In this document: piece after piece, positions 11,482-22,996 of the stretch
Numbering within the stretch: position 1 is the first letter of the stretch
How the letters are laid out: every line of letters starts with the position of its first letter
DNA from: Callorhinus ursinus
Taxonomy: Eukaryota > Chordata > Mammalia > Carnivora > Otariidae
Assembly: GCF_003265705.1 (NCBI RefSeq)
Contig: NW_020313005.1
Span: forward strand, 19,704,671 to 19,768,670
DNA: 64,000 bases
Direction: 5' to 3'
Notes under the pieces: model-generated
The model's database searches: none
Told to the model about the DNA's origin: nothing
What the model saw: the letters and a program-made list of their open reading frames with translations, nothing else
Position numbers and translations under genes: made by a program

Positions 11482-11675
11482 GGGGGAGTCTGGGTGGCTC
11501 AGCTGGTTAAGCTTCTGCCTTTGGCTCAGGTCATGATCCCGGGGGTCCTGGGATCGAGTCCCACGTCGGGGGGGGTTCCCTGCTCAATGGGGAGCCTGTT
11601 TCTCCCTCTCCTTCTGCCCCTCCCCCAAACTGTTCTCTCTCCCTTTCTCTAATAAATAAAATCTTTAAAAAGAAG
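11482..11675 (+). repeat. SINEC inserted in the cystatin pseudogene
   Basis: Can-SINE between the AATGCTCTG and CTCTGCTCTTTCCAG parts of the cystatin sequence. It postdates the retrocopy. Confidence 0.92.
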
Positions 11676-11735
11676 GAAAGAAAAGAGACGGGAGGGAGGG
11701 AGGGAGGGACAGACGGACAGACAAAGCAAGCAAGC
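11676..11735. repeat. purine-rich simple repeat in SINE tail
   Basis: GGGA-type repeats followed by GACAGACG and AAGCAAGC units, grown from the A-rich tail of the preceding SINE. Confidence 0.8.
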
Positions 11736-11970
11736 ACTCTGCTCTTTCCAGGTATACACTGTCCCCTGGCTGGGCAAGACCTCCATGGTGAAGTCCAGCT
11801 GCCAGAATGCACAGAGGACCCTGTGACAGGCTGGTCTGCTCTGGCACCCTTCTCCTACCCCGCTCCCCCTTGTCGAGTTCCTAAGCCTTGGAAGGGTGGC
11901 CTTGCCCAGGCAATGTTCCCTCAGTGTGCTGGCCCCAGGACACAAGTAGAGAAGGGTTCTGAGGCATTTA

Positions 11971-12472
11971 CTGAACAGGTAAGTGACTGTAACTCTTTTC
12001 TTTTAATTGCTTTCCAAATGCACCAATATGTAGTAAGCATGTTCTGTTCTATCTTAATCACATTACTTTTTAGTAACATCAGCTATAAATAATAATAGAA
12101 ATAAAATTTTTAAAAACGTAGAGTTCAAAAGCCCCAAACCATGGATGGTTATTCAACTAAAAGTGATATGAAATATTTAATGCCCTGGAAAATTATTCAA
12201 TGTGTGAAATGGGGGGAAAACAGGTTATAAACATATAAAGGGGAATCCACTTTTTAAAAAATTAAGATGTATAAAAAACAAGAGTGGAAAAGTAAGTTAT
12301 TTATCTAAATGATAAATTCTTTAATTCTTTAATCAGTTAATTTCTTTGTTTTTGTTTGTTTTGCCTTACCTGTCTTTTCTAAATTTTGCACAATGACCAT
12401 CTATTTCTTAACACATACACTACACCTTATATAATCATTTGTAAAGAGTCAATTTAGAATCTCAGTCATTTT
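11971..12472. other. unassigned intronic sequence
   Basis: AT-rich sequence between the cystatin pseudogene and a SINE pair. The first part could still be cystatin 3' UTR, but I could not match it. Confidence 0.45.
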
Positions 12473-12477
12473 TTTAA

Positions 12478-12584
12478 ATAGTTTATTATTTTTTTAGTAA
12501 TCTCTACACCCAACATGGGGCTTGAACTCATGACCCCAAGATCAAGAGTCGCATGGTCTTCCAACTGAGCCAACCAGGTGCCCC
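12478..12584 (-). repeat. older Can-SINE
   Basis: Minus-strand older type with AATCTCTACACCCAACATGG, ending CAACCAGGTGCCCC. Confidence 0.85.
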
Positions 12585-12598
12585 AGAATCTCAGCCAT

Positions 12599-12794
12599 TT
12601 TTTTTTTTTTAAGATTTTATTTATTTGACAGAGAGAGACACAGCAAGAGAGGGAACACAAGCAGGGGGAGTGAGAAAGGGAGAAGCCAGCTTCCTGCGGA
12701 GCAAGGAGCCAGATGCAGGGCTCAATCCCAGGACCCTGGGATCATGACCTGAGCCCAAGGCAGACGCTTAACGACTGAGCCACCCAGGTGCCTC
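12599..12794 (-). repeat. SINEC
   Basis: Minus-strand Can-SINE with target copies ATCTCAGCC at about 12587 and 12795. Confidence 0.92.
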
Positions 12795-12992
12795 ATCTCA
12801 GCCCTTTTTAATAAAAGATTTTAAGAAGTGACAAATAGGTTCCTGAGATGATCATACACGTTGGAGACAAATGGACAAGTACAGATAATGGTTTGATGGT
12901 GGAGAAACTAAGAGCCTCAGAAGAGTTTCCCTTGACTTTCTGATTACTAAGAATCACCTACTGCAATGTATTACCTAAATGTTGGCTGTCGG

Positions 12993-13096
12993 CAGCTTGC
13001 TTCAGCAGCACATATACTAAAGTTGGAATGATACAAAGATCAGCATGGCTCCTGCACAAGGATAACAAGCACATTTGTGAAACGTTCCATATTTTT
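12993..13096 (+). pseudogene. U6 snRNA pseudogene
   Basis: A 104-base copy of U6 spliceosomal RNA (functional length about 107). Recognisable parts are GCTTCAGCAGCACATATACT, ATTAGCATGG altered to ATCAGCATGG, and the 3' end GTTCCATATTTTT. It carries many substitutions and a 3-base deletion near the AGAGAAGAT region. I see no proximal sequence element or TATA box at the expected upstream spacing, so it is most likely an L1-mobilised pseudogene and not a transcribed U6 gene. Confidence 0.93.
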
Positions 13097-13254
13097 ACTG
13101 AAACTAATATTATACTGTATAATTGGAATAACGATAAAACCTTACAAAGATAAATTTAAAAATGCAAATGTTGACTGTCTGATAACCTTCTCTTGGAGAT
13201 TGTCTGGTACTCCCATGCCAAACTGAGCTATGCCTTCCCCAGGGATCTGACCCA

Positions 13255-13465
13255 GGCCATCTGTCCCACCAGTTAGCACAAACTTGAGAGCCATTTCACC
13301 ACTTACTGATTTATGACCTTGGTCAAGTTACTTTACCTGTACATTCCCCCAGTTCCTGCATCTATCCTAAGACAAGGATAACCATAGTTCCTTTCTTAGG
13401 ACTGCTCCAAGATTTCAATGAATATATGTAAAACACTATACATAGTAATTGCACCATAAATAGAA
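13255..13465 (+). repeat. MIR SINE remnant
   Basis: The order of motifs fits MIR: ACTTACTGATTTATGACCTTGG, CAAGTTACTTTACC, a degenerate AAGACAAGGATAA, then TGAATATATGTAAAACACT. Divergence is high. Confidence 0.7.
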
Positions 13466-14360
13466 CTACCATTATTATTACTCCAACAACCACTAGAATC
13501 TGCTACTCTATTCCTGCTTGTCTGTTCCTCCCTAACTATGTAAATTCACATAGATTTTCTCTATAAGTTCTCAGTAAATATCTAATTTCAAGGGAATTAA
13601 CTTCCAGTTACGGTCAGCTAGGTAATTCAGACCAACCACCCTAATGAGGACAACGAGAAGAGCAATACAAAATATGAAAATTACCTGCTCAAAGGCAGCA
13701 GAGATCTAAAAAGATAGTAAAGATTAAATGAGTCAATATTTAGGGGAGGATAAAGGCTCAGAGAGATAGGCACAGCTTGCAGAGCTTTCTTTCTCTGGGG
13801 AAGCTGAAAACTTCTGAGTAGATAAGTAGTGCTTCTGATGCACAGGACTAGAAGGACTGGAGTCCAGGGCTGGAGGAAAAGGGGAAGGGAAGTATACTTG
13901 GAGAGCCTAAAGATGTGCAGCTGACACTACAAAGCAGGCTGAACAAAGAATGGTATTTCAGAAATTGACAGGCCTTCCCAGAGACTGCAGCTCAACTTCC
14001 AATAATCTAAACCCATGAAATGAAAAGGAGATCCTGGATTGCTAGTGTCCCCAAGCTTCAGATAGAAGCAAATGGACTGCTCCTTGCAGTATAACATTAG
14101 CCTAGGCCTCAAATTAGTCTATAAGGCATCTGTGTAAATAAAATGTCTGGCACATATAATCAAAAATAATCTGACAGAAAAGGATATAAGATAATATGAA
14201 AACCAAAAGAAATAAATCATAGTAAAAAAACCCTTGGGGCTCCAAGATACTGGAATTATCAGACATAAACAACTATATTTTCCATGTTCAAAGACACAGA
14301 AGACAAAAATAGAGAATTTCAGCTGTGATCTAGAAACAATTAAAAAAATTTTAAATTATG

Positions 14361-14530
14361 GGGCACCTGGGTGATTCAGTTAAGCGTCTGCCTTCAGCTC
14401 AGGTCATGATCCCAGAGTCCTGGGATCGAGCCCCACATCGGGCTCCCTGCTCAGTGGAGTTTTCTCCCTCTGCCTGCCGCTCCCCCTGCTTGTGCTCTCA
14501 CTCACTCTCTGGCAAATAAATAAATATCTT
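14361..14530 (+). repeat. SINEC
   Basis: Can-SINE with a short head deletion (GTGATTCAGTTAAGCGTC) and a tail merging into AT-rich DNA. Confidence 0.9.
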
Positions 14531-14765
14531 TTTTTTTAATTTTTTTAAAATATTTTTTAAATATTTTTTAAATATTTAAATAAGACAGAAAGACAGTGAA
14601 AAAGATATTTGGTAAAAGATATTTAATTATCTTTAATAATTAATAAAATAAAATAATTATTTTAATTAAAATATATTTTAATTAAGAAATTAATAATTTT
14701 AATTATAAGTTTATATTTTTATTAATTTATTAATTGAAATATTTAAATATTTTTTAAATATTTAA
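14530..14765. repeat. AT-rich palindromic tract with internal duplication
   Basis: Almost pure A/T made of TTTAATTA, TAATTAAAAT and AAATATTTAAA units that can pair with one another. A block reading AAATATTTAAATAAGACAG occurs at both ends (about 14570 and 14750). Confidence 0.8.
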
Positions 14766-15685
14766 ATAAGACAGAAAGAAGGACAGTGAAAAAGATATTT
14801 GGTAAAAGAATATGACAACAGCCAACTTACCCTTAAGAAAACAAACTACAATAACTGAAATTAAGAACTCAATGGATGGACTTCAAGGCAGATTAGATAG
14901 AGTAAACAGATTTATTTGTAAAAAATTATTAGTAAATAGAAAGATGGGCCAGAAGAAAATCTATCAAATGAGGCATGGAGAGACACAGAGGACACAATGA
15001 CAATGTCTAAGATGTCTGTTTTGGAGTCCCACAGGAAAGGAGAGAATTAGGCAGAAACAATATTTCAATACTTAAAAAGAAAACAGCTGGGAATTTTCTA
15101 AAACTGATGAAAGGTATCAAACCACAAATTAAAGAAGCTCTACAAGAATACATTTTTTTAATTTAACTTTTTTTTTTTTTTTGAGAGAGAGAGAGAACAC
15201 TCAAGCGGGGAGGGGCAGAGGGAGAGGACAAAAAAGAATATTAAGTCCATGCCTAGAACAGAGCCGGACGCAGGGTTCAATCTCATGACCCCAAGATCAT
15301 GACCTGAGCTGAAATCAAGAGTCAGACATTTAACTGACTGAGCCACCCAGGAGCCCCAAGGAGAGAACACTTTTTTTTTTAACTATACCTAAGTATATAA
15401 TAGCAAAAGTGCTGAAAAACAGATTCAAAGAGAAAAGCTTAAAAGTAGACAGAGACTTAGGGACACATTACCTTCAAAGGAGGATAATTATACAGACACA
15501 AATTCCAGTAAGTTATTGTTAACATTCAGTATCAGGATATTGGTAACAAAAAATATCAGGAATGGAGTCAGCGCTTTGAGATGATGGAAGAAATTCTATT
15601 CCCAATGAACCTATCTTGAAAGAAAGACAGTGAAAAAGATATTTGGTAAAAGAATATGACAACAGCCAACTTACCCTTAAGAAAA
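14587..15685 (+). repeat. roughly 60-bp sequence present in three direct copies
   Basis: A block beginning GACAGTGAAAAAGATATTTG occurs at 14591-14620 (short), 14782-14840 and 15626-15684. The two long copies look identical across about 59 bases, through CAACAGCCAACTTACCC, then diverge. Confidence 0.85.
15165..15356 (-). repeat. SINEC
   Basis: Minus-strand Can-SINE with a long T-run at the left and ending CACCCAGGAGCCCC. Confidence 0.9.
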
Positions 15686-15781
15686 TTCTAAAGTGTTTTG
15701 GAAGACAAAAAATTATCCAGGAAAAGTTCAGAGATGCAAGAGACATAAAAAATAATGAAAACAATAAATATGGAAATCTAA

Positions 15782-15962
15782 ATCAGAGGCTCTCAATCTT
15801 ACCACAAACCTGAATAACCTGAGGAGTTTTTTAGGAAATACTAATGCTTGACCTCCTCTGTCCAGAAATCCAGATGTCATTTGTCCGAATTGCAGCCAGC
15901 CATCTGTGTTTTGCAAAAGTTCCCGAGACCAGTGTGCCTCCAGAGTCAATAACCACTGACCT
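15782..15962 (+). mobile_element. MER5-like hAT DNA transposon remnant
   Basis: Non-autonomous hAT pattern: AGAGGCTCTCAATCTTACC near the start, AATAACCTGAGGAG, CCATCTGTGTTTTGCAAAAG, and a degraded end. It sits inside the old L1. Confidence 0.6.
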
Positions 15963-16671
15963 AAATTCATTTGACAGTATAGAACATGGCTTGTATAACA
16001 CCTTCTGGGGTTTAAAATGAAATTAACATATATAACAACAATGACAAAAAAAGATGAGATGGGGTTAAATGGAGTTAAAGTGTTCTGAGGTCTTCTATTG
16101 TCCAGGAAGAAGATAAAAATACCAATTAATATAAGACACTGATAAGTGAAAGATACTGAAATTTCTAAAGTAACCACTAAAGCAATAATAAAATACTATA
16201 TAAATATGTTCCAAAGTAATAAGAGAAGTAAAACAGTAACAAATTCCAAAGGAATTAACTAAGGGGGAAAAAAACAAACACAGAACTGGCAGAATAAACA
16301 AAAAGCACTAAATAAGAAGGTAGTGAGAACCCAAGCATATCAACAGCCCCATTAAATATAAATGTACTAAATACTCCAGTAAAACACAGGTGCTAGGTTA
16401 TCAAAAGAAAAAAACCATAGCACATCTAAAATACACAAAAATATTTTTAAAAATAAATAAAAAAATAAAATATACAGAAATATTAAACAAAATATTAGTA
16501 AAAGCAAAAAAAACATTACTGGAGATAAAGAGGGAAACTATATGAGAGATTCAATTCTCCAGGAAGAGACAGTAATTCTAAATCTGTATGCACCTAAGAA
16601 CCACCTCAAAATAAAGCAAAAAAACTTTCAAAACTACATAGAAAAAAAATTATCCAAAATCACAGTTGGAG

Positions 16672-16872
16672 GGGGTGCCTGGGTGGCTTAGTCGGTTAAG
16701 TGTCTGCCTTCAGCTCGGGTCATGATCCCAGGGCCCTGGGATCGAGCCCAGCATGAGGCTCCCCACTCGGCAGGAAGCCTGCTTCTCCTTCTCCCCCTGC
16801 GGCTCCCCTACTTGTGCTTGCTCGCTCTCTTTCTCTGTCAAATAAATAAAGTCTTTAAAAAAAAAAAAAACA
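16672..16872 (+). repeat. SINEC
   Basis: Can-SINE starting GGGGGTGCCTGGGTGGCTTAG with an A-rich tail. Confidence 0.92.
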
Positions 16873-17175
16873 CGGAGATTTTTTAACACACTTTTCTCAA
16901 TAATAACGGAAAAAAAGATTACAAAAATCAAGGATAAAAATCTGAACATGAAAACAACAGGATCAGACATACATAAAACATCAGAAGTAAAAACTGAAGA
17001 ATACACATTCTCTTCATTCACACAATGAAAATTTTACCATAAACCAGTCATAAAACAAGTCTTAACAAATTTCAAAGGACTGAAATCATACAGACTAGTT
17101 CTCTGACCACAATGCAGTTAAACTGGAAATAACAAAAAGGCAACCAGAAAAATTCCCCGTATTTAGAAATTAACA

Positions 17176-17312
17176 GGGCACCTGGGTGGCTCAGTTGGTT
17201 AAGCGCTCGGATCATGATCCCAGGGTACTGGGATCAAGTCCCACATGGGGCTCCCTGCTCCCCACCCCTCGTGATCTCTCTCTCTCAAATAAAGTCTTTA
17301 ACAAATAAAAGA
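17176..17312 (+). repeat. SINEC with internal deletion
   Basis: Can-SINE missing part of the tRNA-like region after GGTTAAGCGCTCGG. GAAATTAACA-type target copies lie at about 17165 and 17314. Confidence 0.88.
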
Positions 17313-17324
17313 AGAAATTAACAT

Positions 17325-17452
17325 ACTATTTTAAGTAGGCTCCACGCCCACTGAGGAGCTCAATGCAGAGCTCGAACTCACAACCCTGAAATCAAGACGT
17401 GAGCTGAGGTCAAGAGTCAGACACCTAACCAACTGAGCCACCCAGGTGCCCC
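17325..17452 (-). repeat. older Can-SINE
   Basis: Minus-strand older type, ending GAGCCACCCAGGTGCCCC. Confidence 0.85.
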
Positions 17453-17562
17453 AGCAAATGTACTTCTAAATAGCCCATGGAGGAAAAAATAGAATTACAA
17501 TGGAAAACCAATTTTTCTACTGAATGGTAATGAAAATATTATGTATCAAAACGTATATGCTT

Positions 17563-17772
17563 GGGCACCTGGGTGGCTCAGTCATTGTTAAGTGTCTGCC
17601 TTGGGCTCAGGTCATGATCCCAGAGTCCTGGAATCAAGCGCTGAGTTGGGCTCTCTGCTCAGCAGGGAGTCTGCTTCTCCCTCTCCCTCTGCCCCTCCCT
17701 CTGCTTATGCTCTCTTGCTTGCTAGCGCACACGCTCTCTCTCTCTCAAATAAATAAAATCTTTCTAAAAACA
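17563..17772 (+). repeat. SINEC
   Basis: Can-SINE with GGGCACCTGGGTGGCTCAG head and AAATAAATAAAATCTTT tail. Confidence 0.92.
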
Positions 17773-17785
17773 AAAACTTATATGC

Positions 17786-18005
17786 TGGGGGAACCTGGGT
17801 AGCTCAGTCAGTTAAGCATCTGACTTCAGCTCAGGTCATGATCCCAGGGTCCTGGGAACAATCCCCGAATCTGGCTCCACACTCAGCAGGGAGTCTATTT
17901 CTCCCTCTCCCTCTGCCCCTCCCGCCCCCGCTCCCCACCCCCTTCACGTGCGTTGCCTGCGCTCCCTCCCTCTCTCAAATAAATAAATAAAATCTTTTAA
18001 AAAAA
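17786..18005 (+). repeat. SINEC in tandem with the preceding copy
   Basis: A second Can-SINE follows the first after about 14 bases. CTTATATGCTG and TTTATATGCTG target-like copies flank it, and a similar CGTATATGCTTG lies before the first copy. Confidence 0.92.
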
Positions 18006-18515
18006 TTTATATGCTGTTGAAGGGTACAAACTTGCAACTAGTAAATAAATAAGTTTTGGAGATTAATGCAGAGCATAGTGATTACAATCAACAATACTGT
18101 ATTATAGGGCGCCTGGGTGGCTCAGTTGGTTAAGCGACTGCCTTCGGCTCAGGTCATGATCCTGGAGTCCCGGGATTGAGTCCCACATCGGGCTCCCTCC
18201 TCGGCAGGGAGTCAGCTTCTCCCTCTGACCCTCTTCCCTCTTGTGCTCTCATTCTCTCTCTCTCAAATAAATAAATAAAATCTTTAAAAAAAAAACAATA
18301 CTGTATTATGAAGTTCAAAGCTGCTAAGAGACTAGATCTTAATTATTCTCACTACAGAAGAGATATAATTACATGATATGATAGTGGTATTAGCTAACAT
18401 GACAGCAGTAATCATATTGCAATATGCAAACCAACACACTGCACACCTTAAACTTAAACAGTTATAGGTCAACTGCATCTCAACTTTTGAAAATAAATTA
18501 AATAGAAAGCTAAAA
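18006..18515 (+). mobile_element. L1 3' end fragment nested in the ancient L1
   Basis: Resembles an L1MA/L1MB 3' UTR: ACAATACTGTATTAT, AGCTGCTAAGAGACTAGATCTT, ACACTGCACACCTTAAAC, then an A-run. The old L1 resumes after it with CTGCAGCTAAAGCCCTGTTC. A SINE splits it at 18107-18293. Confidence 0.75.
18107..18293 (+). repeat. SINEC
   Basis: Can-SINE with exact target duplication AACAATACTGTATTAT at about 18090-18105 and 18294-18309. Confidence 0.94.
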
Positions 18516-18698
18516 AAAAAAATCCCTTGTGAACTGCAGCTAAAGCCCTGTTCAGAGGAAAATTTATAGCTTTAAATTAATAGAAAAGCAGAAAGCCTGA
18601 AAAATTTTAGCAGTCATATCAAATTGTTAGAAAAAGAATAAATTAAACCTCTGGAAAGTAGAAAGAAGAAAATAATAATAAGCAGAAATAAATAAAAT

Positions 18699-18805
18699 GG
18701 AGGCTGGCTCAGTCTGCAGAGCATGCGACTCTTGAGCTCGGGGTTGTGAGTTTGAGCCCCATGTTGGGTGTAGAAGATTACTTAAAAATAAAATCTCTAA
18801 AAAAA
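18699..18805 (+). repeat. older Can-SINE
   Basis: Older type with GAGCATGCGACTCTTGAGC and CCCATGTTGGGTGTAGAAG. Confidence 0.85.
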
Positions 18806-19345
18806 GAAGAAGGAAAATGCAAAATAAAGAGACAACAGAGAGGATCAACAAAACCCAAAGTTGATTATTTAAAAAGACTTAACACCTGGTAAGACCGACT
18901 GAAACAAAACAAAAACACACAAAAATAACCAAAGTCAGTAATGAAAAAAGGGAACATCACTGCAGATTCTACTCATATTACAAAGACCATTAAGAGTATA
19001 TTATAAACAACTTTGATCAAATGCTATCAATTTAAAAAAATCCAATGTAACAGATTACTAGGGAAACTTAACCAAACTCACACAAGGTAGCACTAATCTT
19101 ACAATTAGAAAATAAACTGAATGCATAATTAGAAACCTTGCCACAAGGAAAAGTCCAGATGGCTTCCCTGGTAAATTGTTTTCCAAACATTAAAAGAAAA
19201 AATGCCAATCTTAAGTAAAATATTCCAGAAAATAGAAAAGAGGCAATATCCCCTCTCTCCAAGTCCTTTTGAGGCCATAAAACTTTGAAACCAAAACCTG
19301 ATATTATAAAAGAGAAGAATTACAGGTTAAACCGACTTTTAATGA

Positions 19346-19515
19346 TTTTTTTTTTTTAAAGATCATTTATTTGAGAGAGAGAGAAAGAGGGTGCGAGCAG
19401 CGTGGGGGCAGAGGGAGGAGAGAATCTCCAACACTGGGCTTGATCTCACAACTGTGATATTATGACCTGAGCCAAAATCAAGAGTCAGTCCAACCTGAGC
19501 CAACTGGGCACCCCC
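19346..19515 (-). repeat. SINEC
   Basis: Divergent minus-strand Can-SINE ending CCAACTGGGCACCCC. Confidence 0.85.
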
Positions 19516-20249
19516 AAAACCCACTTTTGAGCACTGAGGCAAAAATCCTGAACAAAATTTAGTAAGTTTGGCTCATTTCAGGAATGCAAAAGTTACTTAC
19601 ATATTTAAAAAATCAATTAATATATTTCACACTATCAAAATTAAAAAGAAAAATCATATGATCATCTAATTAGCTGGGAAAAGGGTGAAAAACATTCAAC
19701 ATTCATTCATGACAAGAATCTTTAGCAGACAGAGACTAGAAGAGCTCTTCCTTAATCTAATAAAGGACATGGTATCTACAAAGAAACCTACAAATATCAT
19801 ATAAGCAGTGAAATGTAGTTTCTGTCTTGAGATCAGGAGTTGAAAAGAGATACCAGATATTACCACTTCTCTTGAACATTTTACTAGAGTCTTAGTGCAG
19901 GAAAGCAAGAAAAAGAAATAAAAGCTGTAAGAATTGGAAGGGAAAAAAAACAAAACTATCATAATCCATAGAATATTTTCAGAAATTTTCAAAATTACTA
20001 ATAAATTATTAGAATTAGTGCACAAGTTTACCAAGTCTCTGGATACACAGTCAATTTTGGAAATATCAACTGCATTTCCACAACCACAAAAGGACAACAA
20101 AAAAATTTACAATAGCATTAAAAATAATCAAATATCTATGAAGAAATCTAACACAAGATGGTACAAGATCTCTAGGCAGAAAGCTATACAAAAGATTGAG
20201 GGTAATGAAAGAAGACCTAAATAAAGGCATGTGCCATGTCTCTAGATTG

Positions 20250-20337
20250 GACCCAGCACCAAGCCCAACTTGGATCCCAAACTCACAGCCCTGAGATCAG
20301 AGTTGGACACTCAACTGACGAACCACCCAGGTGCCCC
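20250..20337 (-). repeat. older Can-SINE fragment
   Basis: Minus-strand fragment containing CACAGCCCTGAGATCAGAG and ending CCACCCAGGTGCCCC. Confidence 0.75.
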
Positions 20338-21183
20338 TGGAAGACTCAAATATTTAAAAAAAAAAAAATCAATTTCTCCCCAATTAACTACAAACTAAAT
20401 GCAAATCCCAATCAAAATTCCAACAAGTGGCTGTTTTCGGTGAAATGCAGCTGATGTATATGGGAAGAAAAGAATTATAAAAAGTCAAAACACTATTAAA
20501 GACAACCAAGGTAGAAGGGCATGCTCTAGTAGATATAAAACCTTTTTATAAAAGTACAGTTATTAAGAGAGTGTAGACTTGGTGCAAGGATACACACAGA
20601 AAGCAATGATTAAGAGAGCTGAGAAACAGACTCACCCATACAGAGATATTAACTAACAACAAAGGTGCCATGGGAGAACAGAAGGGAAAGGATGACCTTG
20701 ACAATAAATGGTGCAAGCTGGATAGCCATATGGTATGGGCCACATACCCATATGGAAAAGATAAAAATAAAAAGACCCATGCTTCTTATTACACAAAAAT
20801 CAGTTCCAGGTAAACTGTAGCTCTATATGTGCCAGGCAAAATAAGAAGCTCTAATAGATAATCTAGAAGAATAATTTTATGTCCTCAGGGTAGGAAATGA
20901 CTTCTGAAATAGTACACAAAAAGCACCTATCACAAGAATAATAATAAGAATACGAATAAAGAGATAAGTTAGACCTCAAAATTAAGAACTTCCAAAGACA
21001 TCATTAAGAGAGTAAAAAGGCAAGCCAGAGAAAACAGCAGTATCCCAATAACCTCAAACTGGAAACAACCCAAATGCCTATCAGCAAAACAAATCATGGT
21101 TTCTTCATACATAGGAATACTACTATACAGCTACACTCAACAATACCAATGACTCTCAAAAACACATCTAGTGAAAGAAAGAT

Positions 21184-21490
21184 GCCTAATTGGCTCAGTT
21201 GGAAGAGCATGTGGCTCTTGATCTCAGGGTCATGAGTTTGTTTTGTTGTTGTTGTTGTTGTTGTTAAAGATTTGACAGAGAGGGATCACAAGCAGGGGGA
21301 GCTGGAGAGGGAAAAGCAGGCTCCCCACTGAGCAGGGAACCTGATGTGGGGCTCGATCCCAGGACCCTGGGATCATGACCTGAGCTGAAGGCAGACACTT
21401 AGTGACTGAGCCACCCAAGCGCCCCTCAGGGTCATGAGTTTGAGCCCCATGATGGGTGCAGAGATTACTAAAAAATAAATAAATAAATAA
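21184..21490 (+). repeat. older Can-SINE split by a younger one
   Basis: Left half GCCTAATTGGCTCAGTTGG and right half GAGCCCCATGATGGGTGCAG belong to one older SINE. Confidence 0.88.
21240..21425 (-). repeat. SINEC inside older Can-SINE
   Basis: Minus-strand SINE with a GTT-repeat tail, flanked by CTCAGGGTCATGAGTTTG at about 21222-21239 and 21426-21443. Confidence 0.93.
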
Positions 21491-22170
21491 ATAAAATAAA
21501 AACAAAACAAAAACCATGTTTAGTGAAACAGCCCAGATACTTAAGAATACACACTGAAGGATTCCACTTACATAAATTGAGAAAACAGGATAAACTACAG
21601 TGGTTAGGGACAATGGTTGGATGGTAAAACTATAAAAAATAAGTAATTACCATAAAGGTCAGTGTAATAATTGCTAGAGGGGGTGGTTAGGGTAGGAATG
21701 TTCTATTTTTTTTTTTAACCTTGGCAGTAGTTACACAGGTATGTGTTTTATGAAAACACACTGAGCCATAAATTTTTAAAAGCTCAAAAATACTCAAGGG
21801 CTTTTGATGTAGGGAGGGTTGCAAGAGTACCATGCATGCTTGGCACCTTCATAAGTATGTGGCTGTCTTTACTTCCACTTCAAGTATCTTAGCTTTTAAA
21901 TCATAATATGTTCGTACAATTAATGCTCTGCATTGATAAATATTTATTACCACTCTAAGAGCCTGAACAAACTTTTGTGGAATCCAAAAAGAAGAAAGGA
22001 TCTCTCTCAGCATGAAAACATGAATGGGAATGCTAAATTCCCAACTCAAGATAAGAATTACTTCAGGAAAGGAAGGTTAATGGGATTGGAAAACGTTCAA
22101 AGGAGGCCTTTCTATTGTAATGTCTTATTTCTGTATGTGTGTTTTACTACTCAAAAAAAAAATGGCTAAA

Positions 22171-22996
22171 GCAAATATGGGAAGTGTTAAAATTAACAGA
22201 ACTGGGTGGTGTATAGAGGAGTATCTATATTTTTACTATACTATGTTGGAAATATTCGTAATTAAAGTAAAATAAAAGAACGTCCTACACTCTTATCACC
22301 TCATTTCTCCATGGAGAAACTCTGCTTCAGTCTCTTACTTAGCCTTCCAGAAACAAACTATAAAATATTCTAAAATACTTATGTTCTTCACCCCCACCAC
22401 TAAATCCCACCTTTTCTTCTTCTCCAGCTAAATATCTCCCTTACAGTTCATCCATGTTTCATGTCAAATTTTTCATATTCTTCACCATTCCAGTCATTCT
22501 GTTCTAGACAGCAATAACCCTCAAAATGAAGGGCCAAGATCCTAATCAATGCCGTTTGTGAGATTCCTCCGATTTCTCAATTTTGCCAGTAAACATTTAA
22601 CTCGCAGACAACTTAGGTAAGAATGAATTAGTTTTTTCCTTCCAGCCAGCCCACCTATTCTGTAAGATCCCAAACAGAGAATGCCCTTGCATGTGTTATC
22701 TACCCAACTACCACAGCACTCTTTTCCAACAGAACCCAACCCACAGTACCATTCCCCCTGCAGACATCTAGTTTGGCTAGAAGCATCTGATAAAATTCTG
22801 TCCAGTAAGAGTTGAGGGGTATTGTGCTGGTAGACTCTGAGAAAGATTTCTTCACTCTTAAGGGGAGATATACAAGAAGAGATAGTTTCTTTCCTCCCCT
22901 GGACCTTATCATATCAGAGTGTGTCCTCTGGAACTCCATCCAATCTGCAACCACAAGAGGTGCTGAGCTGAGAAAGGAGCAATGGAAAGGTTGCAC
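22171..22996. other. unassigned intronic sequence
   Basis: Apparently single-copy, less AT-rich than its surroundings. Short frames on both strands (22700-23008 minus, 22812-23012 plus) show no recognisable protein. Confidence 0.5.

Larger units (their letters stand above)
11065..11970 (+). pseudogene. CST3: cystatin C-like (CST3) processed pseudogene
   Basis: Intronless copy of a type 2 cystatin, the family of secreted inhibitors of papain-like cysteine proteases. The start ATG at 11116 opens a leucine/alanine-rich signal peptide. After a frameshift near 11210 the next frame gives VGAPWDADHVNEEDV, an in-frame TAG where glutamine is expected (about 11262), then ALQVVLARKQAVAG with the inhibitory QxVxG motif. 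Another frameshift follows the cysteine near 11410. A SINE (11482-11675) splits the copy, and the conserved PW loop (VPWLG) appears after it near 11765. The absence of introns indicates retrotransposition. The 3' limit is uncertain. It could derive from a close cystatin paralogue rather than CST3 itself. Confidence 0.85.
13600..22170 (+). mobile_element. ancient, nearly full-span L1M broken by many insertions
   Basis: Decayed L1 runs in one orientation: ORF1-like sequence near 13650-15130 and 15370-15780, the start of ORF2 near 16070-16660 (ACCCAAGCATATCAACAGCC and AATATAAATGTACTAAATAC), the endonuclease/RT region at 16870-19330, and late ORF2 to 3' sequence at 20360-22170. No frame is intact. 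More than a dozen SINEs, a MER5-type element and a younger L1 3' end interrupt it. That this is one element, not several, is inferred from consistent order and strand. Confidence 0.7.

Noticed and set aside
12993..13096. Functional U6 snRNA gene
   Set aside because: Many substitutions, a 3-base deletion and no visible upstream promoter elements; it fits a pseudogene.
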